Shown here one piece after another: positions 45,060-56,632 of a stretch of DNA of 64,000 bases. Each line of letters begins with the position of its first letter. The stretch's first letter is position 1. The notes beneath the pieces are model-generated. The model was not told the DNA's origin, made no database searches, and saw only the letters and a program-made list of their open reading frames with translations. This DNA is from Rhyzopertha dominica (Eukaryota; Arthropoda; Insecta; Coleoptera; Bostrichidae). The position numbers and the translations under genes were made by a program. The stretch is taken from positions 9,424,001 to 9,488,000 of the forward strand of contig QCXZ01000001.1 in the NCBI GenBank assembly GCA_025024175.1, in the 5' to 3' direction.

Positions 45060-48000
45060 TTTAAGTGCCCAGTTTATGTGATTTAAATTTTTATTTGGAA
45101 GCCATAGATGACTTTCATCGGATGGTAAGTGTGAATACTGGAAGAGATCGATCTAGAATCGTCAGATTCTGCTCAAGGAAGGATAGGCAGCTCATATTCC
45201 GCTACAAGAAGTTGTTGAGAGGAACCAATATTTCCATAAAAGAAGATCTCGCCAGGAAGCGTCTAGAATTACCACAACTCTGCAGCTCTGAATTTGGTGC
45301 TTGTTATTAAGGTTTTTCACGTAAGAAAAGCTTTTCTTTGATGCTTAATTTACTATTTTATTAATCATACAAGTAAATTATCTACAGTTTATCTGTTGAC
45401 GTGACATTCAAACATTACTTTAACACTTGTAACGTATGGACTTAACAAGGTTAAGTCAAAGTAATAGTAAATGGTCGTAAATACTCTGTAAATTCTGTTG
45501 ACGATATAGTCAATATACAGAACAGTACCTATCGGTAGCAGTTAATTGGCAACGTTATCTTTTTATTATTTGTGGCGCAGATTTGTTGATAGCGTAAAAT
45601 GTAATGCTTTTCCGGGAGCTAACGCCGGTGGTTAAGTATTAATTTTGCTTTTCTTTAATTTAGCAATTAAACATACTTCAATACAGTTTAGTTTAATTAA
45701 GTCAGGTTGTATTTGTTCTCATTTAAATGTAATAGATATCCTGTATCAGTTTAGCTTATAATTTTTATAAAGGTTGCACATCTTAATGTAAGATCGCTCT
45801 TAGTACATTTTCAAGATTGTATCAATTTAGTTCAAAGGGCAAACTATGATGTTGTTATGGTTGGCGCGAGATGGTTGTCTAATGATGCAGATGTATCTAT
45901 TTTAGCAATACCTGGTTACAATCTTTGCTATACGCATCGTGTTGAGGGACGAAGTGGCGGCATATAACATGTCGACTTTTTGTAACTCGTTAATAGAGTT
46001 TGATTTTGAGATTAATTCCTTTATTGACTGTTTTTTTAACATCCGCGTAGGGACTGTAAATTATGCATTCGGCGTATGCTATCTTCCGTCTAGCTCTACC
46101 TTGGGCAATTTTGTTGAAACTCTTGATAATATCTTTGGTCTGGTTTGTGGTATGTATGAATATGTGTCTGTCTGGGTGATTTCAACATTAATTTCTTAAA
46201 CATTTCTAACCATATGAGTGTACATTTGGAGGCGTAAAACTTGGTGCAAGTCTTGGATGAATCGACTATAGCAACTGGTAACTCAAGCTTACTGATTGAT
46301 CCTTTATTCGTATTCCATTTTCTGAATGTTACAAGATACGGTACGAAGAACTGTAACGATATTTCTGACCACAGATTGGTTTATTGTGAATTTAGTTCAC
46401 CTAAGGTTAAATGTGAGCACAAATATGTTACTTATGTGTAGATCTTTCAGACCCTTTGATGTCAGTGAGTTTCGAAAAAGTTTGGAATCTATTGAATGGA
46501 CTGATGTGATACGTGAAGTCAATATTGATAAGAAAGTTGAAAATTTCAACACCCTAAGTATTTCTCTCTTTGATCAGCATGCCCCAGTGGTAACGTCTAG
46601 AGTAACAAAGCCCAATGCAATGTGGTGTTGCCCTGAACTCAAATGTCTCATGAGTAAACGTGGTGCATCCTTACGTAAATACAAACGAAGTAAACTTCCT
46701 GAAAATTTTGCTGTATACAAGAGGTTGAGGAACTTGACTATGAACTCTGTTAGGATGGAAAAACGTCGTTACAAAGGCTCGGTTGTTTCTAGTTGAGATA
46801 TATATACAAACTATTTGGTCGGCTCTGCGCAATTTAAAAATTGGTACTATCAAAGTCAGTTCTAAACTGCCTTCTAATCTGTCTAATAGCAATTCTATTA
46901 ATGCACATATTTTCCAGTTAAAAAAATGATATCGTCTCTAATCATAGAATGCAATATTATGAGAATGCTTGATTCCCATCCCTACAAGAATTTTCCTTGA
47001 GAATGGTTACTTTAGAAGAGGTACACTCCGCACTCTTTAACGCAAAAAAAATAATTGTGTCACAAACAACATATCGTTGAAAATGTTGCGCTTATGTAGT
47101 TCCATTATTGATTTATACCTATTACACGTCTTCAATTATTGTTGTATGGAAAAAGCTTATTTCCCTACAATGTGGAAGAAAGTCATCGCAATACCTCTAC
47201 TTAAAAAGTTTAACCCTGAAAACTAGTCGGATTTACCTTTGATTAGCATCTTACCTGCAGCTTCAAAACTGTTTGAATCTCTAGTCTACGAACAGATATT
47301 TGACTGTCTTTTCCAGGAAAATCATTCTCGATGCTCAGTGCGGATTCAGACGCGGTCGGTGTACTCCTACTACACTAGTTTCAGTCATGGATGATTTTAT
47401 TGCAGCTTATGATAAGGTTTACTCAGTGCTTTGGTTTTGCTCGATTTTTCAAAAACGTTCGATACTATTAATCATGGTCTGTTATGCACCAAACTAAAGT
47501 CTTACGGTTTCAGTAGTTTGTCGGCACATTTTATTAGATCTTATTTGANCGATAGAACTCAAGTGGTAAAATATNAAGATAGTGTCTCCTTTGAATTGTC
47601 AGTTAGATCTGGTGTTCTGCAAGGCTCCACATTAGGATCTCTGCTTTTCATAATATGTACGTTTAATATAGTGAACTTAGTTCTACATTGTAAAGTAATA
47701 ACTTACGCCGACGATAAACAGTTGTATTTTAGCTTCGGTAAGCATGATTTCTCAAGGGCTGGAAAAATTCTGAACGAAGAACTTGAACAATTAAGAAAAT
47801 TGTCTGCTGAACATGGCCTTCAATTGAATTTGTCTAAGTCGCAGCTGATGGTCTTTGGTAATAAAAGTAGTCCGAAATTTCTTAAATAATATTTCAATAT
47901 TTGTATAGATGGTACAAAGTTAAATTTTGTTGATCATACTTTGATCTCATTATGGACACTCAGATCTGGTTTAAGCTGCATGTAACTAAGTTAATACAAA

Positions 48001-48797
48001 GATCATTTTTAACCTTAAGTTATTTTATGTTTATAGACATTTTTAACCGTTAATTTGAAAAGGCAGTTATGTGATTCACTCGTTCTCGTCCTCTTTAATT
48101 GTTGCAAATTTTATATTACCCCTGTTTGGATTCGGTTGATAGAAACAGGATTCAGAGTGTTTAGAATGCATGGTGTCGCTTATTTTGTGGCTTGCAACGC
48201 GGGGACCAGGTATCTCACAGAATTAACTCTTTGAATTGGCTACGCATAAATTACCGCTGGAATTTTCATTTGAGTTGTTTCGTCCATGCTTTGCCAAATT
48301 CTCCTCATGCAATTGAAAATTTGAGGTCTAAGTTTTTCACTCATGTGATACAGAAATAAAGTTAAATATTTGTTGCCTCGCCATTGCTCTGTTACGTTTG
48401 TTCGCTGCTTCACATACAACGCTGTAAGGCTGTAAGGCTCACCCTTTCGAGGGAGTTTAAAAGAAATAAATATTAACAAATTTAAATTTAAACTAAGACA
48501 GTCCTTTTCCGATCGTCAGATTACATGATAACCACGACTTCCTTAGCTCATTCGGACTCAATGAGGTTCGTTGACTGCTATTCAACTAATATTCAACTAA
48601 TAGGTTGTTTAATATCGCTTTTGAACTTGTGCTCTATTTTGTTTATTATTGATTCTATTTTTTTGCTGTCCTAACTAATATAAATAGTTGAGTTTACTCT
48701 AAAGATTGAGTAGAATAGCTTCTGCTAGACTTTGCCTTTATTGATCATGTATTACTCTCAGTATCTGCTCTTGTTTAATAAAATCTATTTATTATTA
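45060..48797 (+). mobile_element. CR1/jockey-type LINE nested in the LTR element
   Basis: An ORF1 C-terminal remnant (45065-45310) reads SRIVRFCSRKDRQLIFRYKK then LLRGTNISIKEDLARKR, a typical ORF1 tail. The endonuclease starts AHLNVRSLLVHFQDC (about 45777), with VVMVGARWLS, CLGDFNINFL (about 46165) and ISDHRLVYCEF (about 46362). RT blocks are GFRRGRCTPTTLVSVMDDF (about 47344), VLLDFSKTFDTINHGLL (47434), SGVLQGSTLGSLLFI (about 47607) and the catalytic ITYADDKQLYFSF (about 47698). A C-terminal block YNAVRL and FKFKLRQSFSDRQI (48410-48525) follows. The tail shows AATAAA (48777-48782) and a TTATTATTAT end. Several stops and frameshifts break it, and two bases are ambiguous (47549 and 47575). Order and span indicate a nearly full-length copy. 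Confidence 0.85.
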
Positions 48798-48934
48798 TCA
48801 AATCCATTTATTACATCAGATACCATCGATGAGGACAGTGGCTCAGATGAAGTACCATTGACTAATTTATCCAAATCAAGTAGGGATACCGAATAATTAT
48901 GTCGTGAGGACACGACCCTGTTAGGTTGGCCGAA
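48798..48934 (+). mobile_element. 3' internal end of the LTR element
   Basis: One phase is open to a stop (48894) and reads SDTIDEDSGSDEVPLTNLSK then SSRDTE, which looks like the acidic end of an LTR-element polyprotein. It is followed by a perfect small hairpin GTCGTG-AGGA-CACGAC (48901-48916) and GGTTGGCCGAA just before the LTR. The usual purine tract is absent. Confidence 0.5.
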
Positions 48935-49821
48935 TGTTAAATGTCTATTTTTGTATCTGCGTTGTTATTAAAATAAAAGGTGTTTTTGTGCGTTTATTAA
49001 TTTCTTGCTATGTTTAGAATCGCTGTTAATAAGATAAATACTAATATCGAAGCGAATGCGTATGCATGCGATTAATTGTTTTGGCGAGAAATATCAGCGT
49101 CGCGAGGAGATGCAAAAGTAGGCAATGAGTATGGATGTGTCATTTTTTGACAGAGAGAAATATTCTTGATTTTGGCTCAGTGAGAGCGAGGTCTTTGGCC
49201 ATGTTGTGCCTCAGGCAGAGAGAGTAAGGTCTTTGGCCATGTTGTGCCTCAGGCAGAGAGAGTAAGGTCTTTGGCCATGATGTGCCTCAGGCAGTTTGAA
49301 ACCCCTAGAGCAGAGTGCCCGATTAACAGCTGTGGTTCCTTCGAGTGGAGGACTTGCATTCCGGGGGGTAATGCAGGGTATCTCGAATGACATAGTTCTG
49401 GTGGAGAGGGTAGCCTTATTAGGTGCCCCCGATCCGGGCTATTGGAATGCGACCCTATAGGCCTTAGGGTGAGCGTTCGGGGAAGCCTCTACTATTTCAG
49501 GTTGACACTAGCTAGTTGTTGAAGAGAGAAAACTAACAAGGTATTCATAACCACCATTGACTAATGATGTAATCTCAGGGATGAAGCCATGGACAGGACA
49601 AGGATGAGGCCCTGGGGTGAAAACCCCTCTGTGAGTCTTAACTGTATCTTTTTGAGTTTAACGGATGAGTAACTTATGTTTTGTTTTTGCATCTCCCGCG
49701 CATATGTGAAACCGCCTTCTCTGTCCACCGGAGTGACCGCATTGTTATGACCCACGGATGAAGGCGGTGATAATGTAAGTTTTTCTTGATTATTCCCGCA
49801 CTAGTTTTTCTATGTTTTTCA
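48935..49821 (+). repeat. 3' long terminal repeat, 887 bp
   Basis: Same length and ends as the 5' copy, without ambiguous bases. Followed by the target duplication ACCT (49822-49825) and then by the first half of PLE 5. Confidence 0.9.
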
Positions 49822-49825
49822 ACCT

Positions 49826-51510
49826 GAAATGAGNTAAATGCTATGTATGTAAATCTAACTCCCAATCGAAAGCGTAGTCTGCCCTATATATTTAAGATTA
49901 CTGCACTGTATTTGATATATGCCGCTTTGTCTTTATCTGCTTTATCCATTGGATTTCCTAAAAGATTTTTGCTAGTATTACTGGCAGTAAATGCCAATTT
50001 TAAACGAAAAAGTTTTAGGATGCGGTCTAATCCTTTGTTAAGCCCAAATTCAAAGGGAATTTTTGATAAATTTATATTATACAGTAATTGATAAAGACAA
50101 AATGGTTGCATCTATCTGCTTCTTCTTCCTAAGTATATCTTCTAATGTTTTACTAGTGTACCCATTATGAACTATAACATTCTGATATATTTGAGTTCTT
50201 TTTCAAAGTTAGCTTTTGCTAATGGAAAATTAGCTAATCTATTAATTAGGAAGTTCAAAGCAGAATGCTTGTGTTGATAAGAATGTTACGACTCATTGAT
50301 TAAAAACATATCTGTATTTGTATTTTTTCTGTACGCATTAAACTCTATTTTGTCGTTGCTCTTTCTTGACACCACTATACATCTAAAAACCGAAGGGTTC
50401 CTTGTTTTTCTTTTTCAAAATTTGTCAATGTTACATTTATTGTTGTCAAAGATGGCAAATACATCATCGACGTAAGGCAATCATACGGGTTTTTATTTTT
50501 CAAACCTGTTTCAAATCGACCCATAAATAAGTTTGCCAGACAAGAGGGAGAGACTATTTTCCATGTCTGTGCCTTCCTGTTGTACGAAAAACTCATTAAT
50601 AATTTGAAAACGATTTTAGGACATGCATAAAGAGGTCAATTGCATATATTCTTGAATTTTGATTTTATCAATGTCGTTAATCACCAGTAGATGCTCAAGG
50701 TATTTCGGGGCTACATTTAAAAGGTACACAAGGAATGGCCATGGAATTTTTAACGCAAAAATCTATTGGAGGTGTAGGTAAGCTACTAAACTCGTTGGTC
50801 AACCATTTTGAAAGCAGATAGGTGGATGAGTTAATAGCTGAACAATAGGTCTCACCGATTTACCTGTTCTATGGATTTTGAGGAGAACATACAATTTAGG
50901 AACACTCGGGTTTGAAACTCGTAATTTACATTTCAAGGCAGGTATAAGAAGATTGTGACATTTACCCATAACTGTTTTGCTTGTTGAGTTAATTTTGACA
51001 ATGGGTTCCAATGTACTTTGTCATATGGACAGTTTCTAAAAGGCCATTGACCCTTTTTAAATAGTCACAATTCTTATCCTTGACACTTTTAATGATTTGA
51101 TGATTTTCTTTATTCCAAAGTTTTCTGCTATTACTCAAATTATTCTCTATTTGAATTTTGCATACTTTTCTAATAAAGTCGTTGTCGAATTCTTCAAATT
51201 GCTGATGGCTCTTTCAATAGCAGCTATGATTTCGGATACTAGTGGATTCCTATAAGGTAAATTAAATTTCAAACCTTTATTAAGAAACGCAATTTCTTTT
51301 TCATTAAATGTCTCGTAGGTTTGATTGAATTGGAGCCAGAGGCTCTTAACACTCTCCTTAGACTTTTTTGGAAACCCATTTCTTCTGCGGTTCATGAGCG
51401 AATGCCTTTATTCGGAGAGAAACTCTATATTATTGTTTACTTCGGTCCTTTTGAACGCAAAACTAAACGAATTAGAATAGCAACAAGAGTCTTAACAACG
51501 TTTTTCCCAT
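49826..51510 (-). mobile_element. Penelope-like element 5, RT and start of endonuclease
   Basis: Minus strand, from 51395 downward: NEKEIAFLNKGLKFNLPYRN (N-terminal region), NSRKLWNKENHQIIKSVKDK, SNPSVPKLYVLLKIHRTGKS followed by VRPIVQ (about 50930-50840, RT entry), SLSLLSGKLIYGSI-like degenerate B block, YVDDVFAIFD (about 50475-50446, catalytic), then PFEFGLNKGLDRILKLF and SKNLLGNPMDKADKDKA (about 50060-49935), and finally NLKYIGQTTLSIGS (about 49895-49855), the YIG half of GIY-YIG. The LTR element then interrupts it, and the rest resumes at 43527. Stops and frameshifts show that it was dead or dying. Confidence 0.87.
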
Positions 51511-51699
51511 AAAAAGCGTACCATACTCGTATTAAATTAAGCTTACACTTGCTGTCAATACGAACTTCAAAGGATGTAATCTGTGTGGTTGTAATATCCA
51601 GTGAATGAATGGATCAAGAACGTAGATATCTGTAGTGTGTTGGATTAACTTTGAGTTCCGGCATATAACTTTGATCTTGAGTGAACATCGACAGTGTCA

Positions 51700-52440
51700 T
51701 TCGGGGTAGAACTAACACGACAGAAACCTAGTTTTCGCTTTACAGTATAACGCTACCGATAACAGACATACAAGAGAACCTTGTTTCGTACTGCGAAGCC
51801 TCACAACGCTCCTAAGTGTATTTCCCTGCACCATTAACATTTCAGTCACACGGCATATTAAGCGCCTAATGCTGGGAATTGCATAATACATAGGAATAGT
51901 CACAAATAGAAATGCAATACACATAGCAGTCGCGCAATGTACAATTGCCTCGGTCTCGCGCCCTGAATCATAAGCGTTCATCAAGCTTTCCCCGCTTAAA
52001 TTATTATTTTCTGAAGGTGTGTGGCCCGCTTACGCACGTTAATCATCTTTTATAGATCGCGCGGTGTTAGCTGAATGAACGTGTTAACTGCAGCTGTTAC
52101 GTGAATGTTTGATTTCGTGTTTGAGGTGTTGGATGTTCGTGCTCGAGAACAAGTGCATCGGTGCAGCACGGGTTTCGTTGCGTAATCAAGCCGCTATTAA
52201 CGGTGTTATGTTTGCGTATTNAGTAAGCAAAAGGATGCCGAATAGAAATTGTAATGTTCTTCTTGTTTTCCTTTGCTTCCATCCATTTTGTGTAGGTATC
52301 TTTAATACCATCTCAAATTGTTCAGGTTATATTGGGGTTGTTTTTAACAGGACACTTCTTCATTCATTCTATTGCCAAAACGTAGCAATTTCTTAGGAAA
52401 ATATTTACTTGGCCGATTTAGTTTCAAACGGATTGACCTA
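51700..52440 (-). repeat. Dispersed repeat, copy C (inverted)
   Basis: Minus-strand copy of the family at 22.4 and 60.3 kb, and the longest. It includes a 90-codon frame (51984-51712) starting MNAYDSGRETEAIVHCATAM and running CIAFLFVTIPMYYAIP, a membrane-helix-like stretch. Copy B keeps the first 24 residues in the same phase (MNAHDSKTETIVHCAAAMCI and on) and then stops. This may be a remnant of a real coding part, or chance conservation in a young repeat. One base is ambiguous (52221). Confidence 0.75.
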
Positions 52441-53889
52441 TTCTTGCAAATTCTTGCAAATGTCTGAATGTTGTAAGATGATATCAAAGAACAACACAGT
52501 CCAACATTGTCGTGCTGAAAGACCTTATTCTTGCCAATAGAATGGTTTCTGCTCTTGAAATGTCAAACATATTACAAATTTGTCCTAGAATAGCATCAAT
52601 GAAATCATTCACTTTTATCTGCATTACCGAATATTTCAAGACGATATTTGTGCTTCGTACACGATAAAACACATTTTATATATAATTCTATATATAATAA
52701 TATGTAGACTTAGCTGGAGAATATTTGGCAAAATAGTACAAAAATCAGATATATATTGCAATGAAATAAAGAGTTAAAATATGTTTGGGGCAAGCAAAAT
52801 ATTTATTTGTATATGCCGAACTAAATGATTTGTTTGTTTATGCCCTCGAATTCTTGATGCCGCTAAAATAACATTTATTTGACGTAAAAAACAAAGCTTT
52901 AAATTAATTTTTGAAGGTGTTGAATGAAGAATAATCCTTTCATTTGTAGAACAAAGTATTTGTTTCACTAAACCATGAAGATGTTTGAAATAAACTTATG
53001 ATTATTTTGTCTAAAACAAATACTTATTTGACTTCAGAAAAGAAGTAAAGTGAATCTATGCATCCCAAATAAATATTTTGTAGCATTAAAAATATAATTA
53101 ATTGATTTAGTCCTGAAACTGAATCTATTATTTGTTTGGAAGAATTTAGATGCACAATCAATTACCCCTATTATAGCGGCAAACTGCATGTAAAATTCAA
53201 CAAAATATATATTTGTCAATTGGATTGTATAAATACTGCAAAAAAAACAAGTTATTTAAAAATAAATAGGTTGTTATTAAGCTAAAGAAATAACTATTTT
53301 GACTAACCCATTTCGATATTATCTTAAACGATAATACCTATAAATGTATTAAATTAATTATGCAAATAAACCACACACCTAAACTAATGAACGGGAGCTA
53401 ATAAAAGTGAGTAATTTTATTATGAAAAATATGTAGTTGTAAAAAATACAAAAACCTTGAAACAGATAAACAAAGCTTGTAACAAAAATATAGAATACTT
53501 TAAATAATTAAACAACAACTGCACTGAAAAAAATTATATCTGAGAGAAAATATAATAGTAATTGACAAAAGATATTACATGTAAACTAAAATTTATATGT
53601 AAATTACAATAATGATAGATAATAATATACAAAAAGAAATATACAAGAAAAACAATAAATGAAAGAAAACTGTAAAACTCATTTAAGCATAGCTTGTATG
53701 TGAGTTATAAATTACTAAATAATTAAACAATATCTTATTCTAACATAATATCAAACTCACTATTACTAACCTAATATACAATAAATGTATTGAGTAGCTC
53801 TTAGTACAAAGTGGTATAATTCATCTTGAGGTACATTTTATAGTTGAGGTAGAATTTTCTCAGCTTTAGCTTGTCCTAGTGACTAACCC
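52441..53889. other. Very AT-rich region, possible degenerate tandem repeats
   Basis: No gene. Phrases such as TATTTGTTT, CTTATTTGAC and AAATATTT recur every 40-60 bases between 52780 and 53240, which hints at a decayed tandem array. CACTGAAAAAAATTATA at 53522 matches the end of the insertion at 27.4-28.5 kb and could be a lone terminus of that family. Confidence 0.45.
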
Positions 53890-54719
53890 ATACAATTACT
53901 TATTGCCTGCTTTCAGGTACATATGTTTTAAATAAACTATGAATATAGCCTCTTTTCTTACTCACTAGCCAGTCTTTAGCTTTAACTTTGAATATTTTTA
54001 TTTTTTCTTGTTTTCTAATATTTAGGTCTAATAGGCTATACAATTTAGGTCCCATATAGAATACACTTTTTTGTCCGGTTTTTTGTTTAATTTTTGTGTT
54101 TGTAGTTGTCCCGCTTCTTTTTGTCTAGTTTCGTAGTTGTGCTCTATTGTAACTTTTTCACTTTTATGCTGATGTAGCACTGTGGTGTAAACATAGAGTT
54201 GTCTGGGATTTAACAATTTAGTTTCTGCATATAGTCTGTTTGTTGGATATCAAACCTTTTTTATAAATAAATTTTATATTGTATGAGTGATTGAACTAGT
54301 GAGTAATATAGAATGCGGAGTTGCGGTTCTGCAAACACTGCACCAAAAATCTTAAAAATATACAATGTCCTCCTTAGTTTATTCGTTAGTTTTTCAATAT
54401 GCACATCCCATTTTAAGTGATTGTCTATTTGTATTCCTAGATAGTTTATACAATTTACCCTTTCAAGAGTATGTACAGTTGTTGTACTTTTTATTTCCAA
54501 CGTATTATAAGTTGGTTGAGCACCTCTGTAGCATGATAAAGGGATGAATTTTGAATTGCTTATATTTATTGTAAGGAGTTGGTAGTCAAAGTATTGCTTC
54601 AATTTAAGTATATCATTTTCGACCTTCTTTTTTGACTCTATCCAGTTTTTGTTTTTATAAAGTATAACTGTATCATCAGCATAAGATCTTATATGTCCTG
54701 TTGTTGGTATGGTGAACAT

Positions 54720-54776
<57 letters not shown>

Positions 54777-55090
54777 AGAATTGGACCAAGTATTGTACCT
54801 TGAGGTGTTCCAGATTTAGTTTTGGTTCCGCTGCTAATTATGTTCTCTATTTTGACATACTGCATTCTGTTAGATAGATAGCTTACAAAGAGTTTTACCT
54901 CTTACCTCTTACACCAATATCGATTAGTACGTCTATTAATTTAACATGACTAACAGTATCAAAAACTTTGCCAAATCTAAAAATACTACCAATGATTTTT
55001 TATTTTCATCTAATGTGATCTGAATTTTTGTTACTAGTTTTTTAATAGCATCTTGTGTTAATTTATTCTCCCTGAAACCAAATTGAGATT
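53890..55090 (-). mobile_element. CR1/jockey-type LINE RT remnant, minus strand
   Basis: From 55085 downward: ESQFGFRENKLTQDAIKKLV, TLDENKKSLVVFLDLAK (A block with the first catalytic aspartate), SYLSNRMQYVKIENI, SGTPQGTILGPILF (B block), an (AT)n tract, then IRSYADDTVILYKNKN (about 54690, catalytic YADD), RVNCINYLGIQIDNHLKWDV, and LRRTLYIFKIFGAVF. Further blocks at 54216-54028 (RQLYVYTTVLHQHKSEKV) and 54055-53900 (LYSLLDLNIRKQEK to YIHSLFKTY) give the C-terminal tail. The 152-codon frame 54719-54261 is intact across the catalytic block. A duplicated TAAGAGG near 54900 and the (AT)n tract break the frame. The endonuclease half is missing. Confidence 0.85.
54723..54773. repeat. (AT)n microsatellite inside RT coding sequence
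   Basis: A pure 51-base AT/TA run lies between codons for GPILF and YDMF of the RT. Related RTs have a few residues such as YINDM there. The flanking reading phases differ by one base, so the run breaks the frame. Confidence 0.95.
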
Positions 55091-56525
55091 CTGATATTAT
55101 CTTATGACTAAAAAAATAAATAAAAATTATATAAAAACAATTTTTTTAAGAAGTACGCTTTGATGTTGTCATCCTAGGAAGTAGTAAATACGAAAAAAAT
55201 ACTGAATATCCGGAAAACGATAAAATAATTCTACACCCAAGAATGTGTTTAGTTGTAAAAAAAGTATTTTTAAACACCCGAGAATGCTTTTATTTATAAA
55301 AAAATTATTTTATCATTTTTCGGGAATTATTTTTGTTATATTTAGATACATCAGCAACATTTTGTTGGACTTTACTGTAAATTATAACAATCGGTTATGG
55401 GTGTTTAGTACAGATACTTTCAATTTCAGTCCACTGTGCGCTGGTGTTTTTTTTACTTTCGTCTACCTGTATCAACATTTGCACGTGCCTGGTTCTTGCG
55501 AATTATCTGACTTGTTTAGGAAATTTGTTGTATCTTTTAATAGTAACAATAGCCATAAGGCTATTTTATTTGAAATAAACGTTATCATTCAAAAATAAAT
55601 TATTCTGTCGCTTGTTTATGTTAAATAAGACAAAAATTATCTCATAAAGTGAAACGTATTCGCTCTTCTACGACTACGCCCCTGACTTTAATCTGTAATA
55701 CAGCGATACAACCCCAGGCGTAATTAGCAATCGGCCGCTCTAATTACAAAACGATTTTTGCCCGAAATTCACACGAGCAAAACTCTAATAACATCGGTCC
55801 AAGAGACGCCGTTTGTCATTTTGGGCGGTCGTTTGCCCGCGGGGCATCGCAGCGTGAGCTGCTTTTGATGAATAAATCATTGGGTTTCTTTATTGGAAAT
55901 AACATTAGTGAATGTCTTATGGCCATATATCTTGCAGCAACTGGATTAGATCGGAGCAAGATAAATGTCGAATTTGTTTTTTTTTGCTTCGTTCGTTAAG
56001 TGCAATTAGGAGATTGTGGCTGGGCATTTGCTACAGCAATTTTTGTGTGTTTAATGTGAACTGCGATAAAATCAGTGCGTTTGCGAATTATTGAGATACA
56101 GAAAATTACCCAGAACTGTGTACCATTAACTTTATAGATAAGTTGAATTTGAAAAGAACTATGATTATGTAAATGATGGATCCGTTTTCTTGAATAATTA
56201 ACTCAAATCCATGAAGTTCACAAAACAATGTTAGCCATACCATCTTTGGCTACAGGCGTCCAAACCTACATTGTATACTATACGTACAAACAAAATTTAA
56301 GGCCGCAGCTCGGTGATTGGTGTTAACGCGGAAATTTTTATTTTTATTCTAAAAAAATGAGCAGAAAATATAAAACTTGTATATCGGGGCTACCTTTTAT
56401 CGCCGTCTTTCACAAGTATAGTAATTAACTTCCCTAATTGATTGGTCAAACCTATATTTCAAATCACCTGTAGTATTTCTAAAATTTAAAATAGATTTTT
56501 AGTATCTATATATTATGAATAAAGG
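55091..56525. other. Region without recognisable gene
   Basis: AT-rich, with a GC-richer part at 55660-55870. The 117-codon plus-strand frame 55245-55598 is rich in F, I and L as expected from AT-rich DNA and shows no motif. Nothing is called. Confidence 0.45.
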
Positions 56526-56592
56526 TAAGATTTCTTGAGGGAATTCGACCTGGTGCCCTGGTGGTAAAAATCAAGGAATACTGTTTATTTCT

Positions 56593-56632
56593 GCCGAGCT
56601 TTCGACTGCTTTATTGCAGTCTTCGTCAGGGC
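56593..56632 (-). ncRNA. Hammerhead ribozyme motif, left arm of PLE 3
   Basis: Minus strand: GCC (stem I), CTGACGA, one base, GACTGC with loop AATAAA and GCAGTC (stem II, 6 pairs), GAAA, GC, TC (minimal stem III with A-U pair and cleavage after C), GGC (stem I return). All conserved core positions are present. Confidence 0.75.

Larger units (their letters stand above)
43528..49821 (+). mobile_element. Composite LTR element carrying a dead LINE
   Basis: A 6294-bp unit with two 887-bp direct terminal repeats that begin TGTTAAATG and end TTTTTCA, flanked by the 4-bp duplication ACCT. These are the marks of an LTR retrotransposon insertion. The interior has no gag, protease, RT, RNase H or integrase of its own that I can see: 44415-45060 is a leader with tandem repeats, 45060-48797 is a CR1/jockey-type LINE on the plus strand, and 48798-48934 looks like the end of an LTR-element coding region. 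Orientation of the LTR element is inferred from that 3' piece. It therefore is non-autonomous. No purine tract is present just before the 3' LTR, which is unusual. Confidence 0.85.

Noticed and set aside
48935..49821. The two 887-bp repeats as a simple segmental duplication
   Set aside because: TG...CA ends, equal length, a 4-bp flanking duplication and a PLE frame restored when the unit is removed all favour an LTR element insertion.
55245..55598. 117-codon plus-strand frame
   Set aside because: Mostly F, I, L and N as expected of AT-rich DNA. It might seem a membrane protein, but there is no start context or homology.
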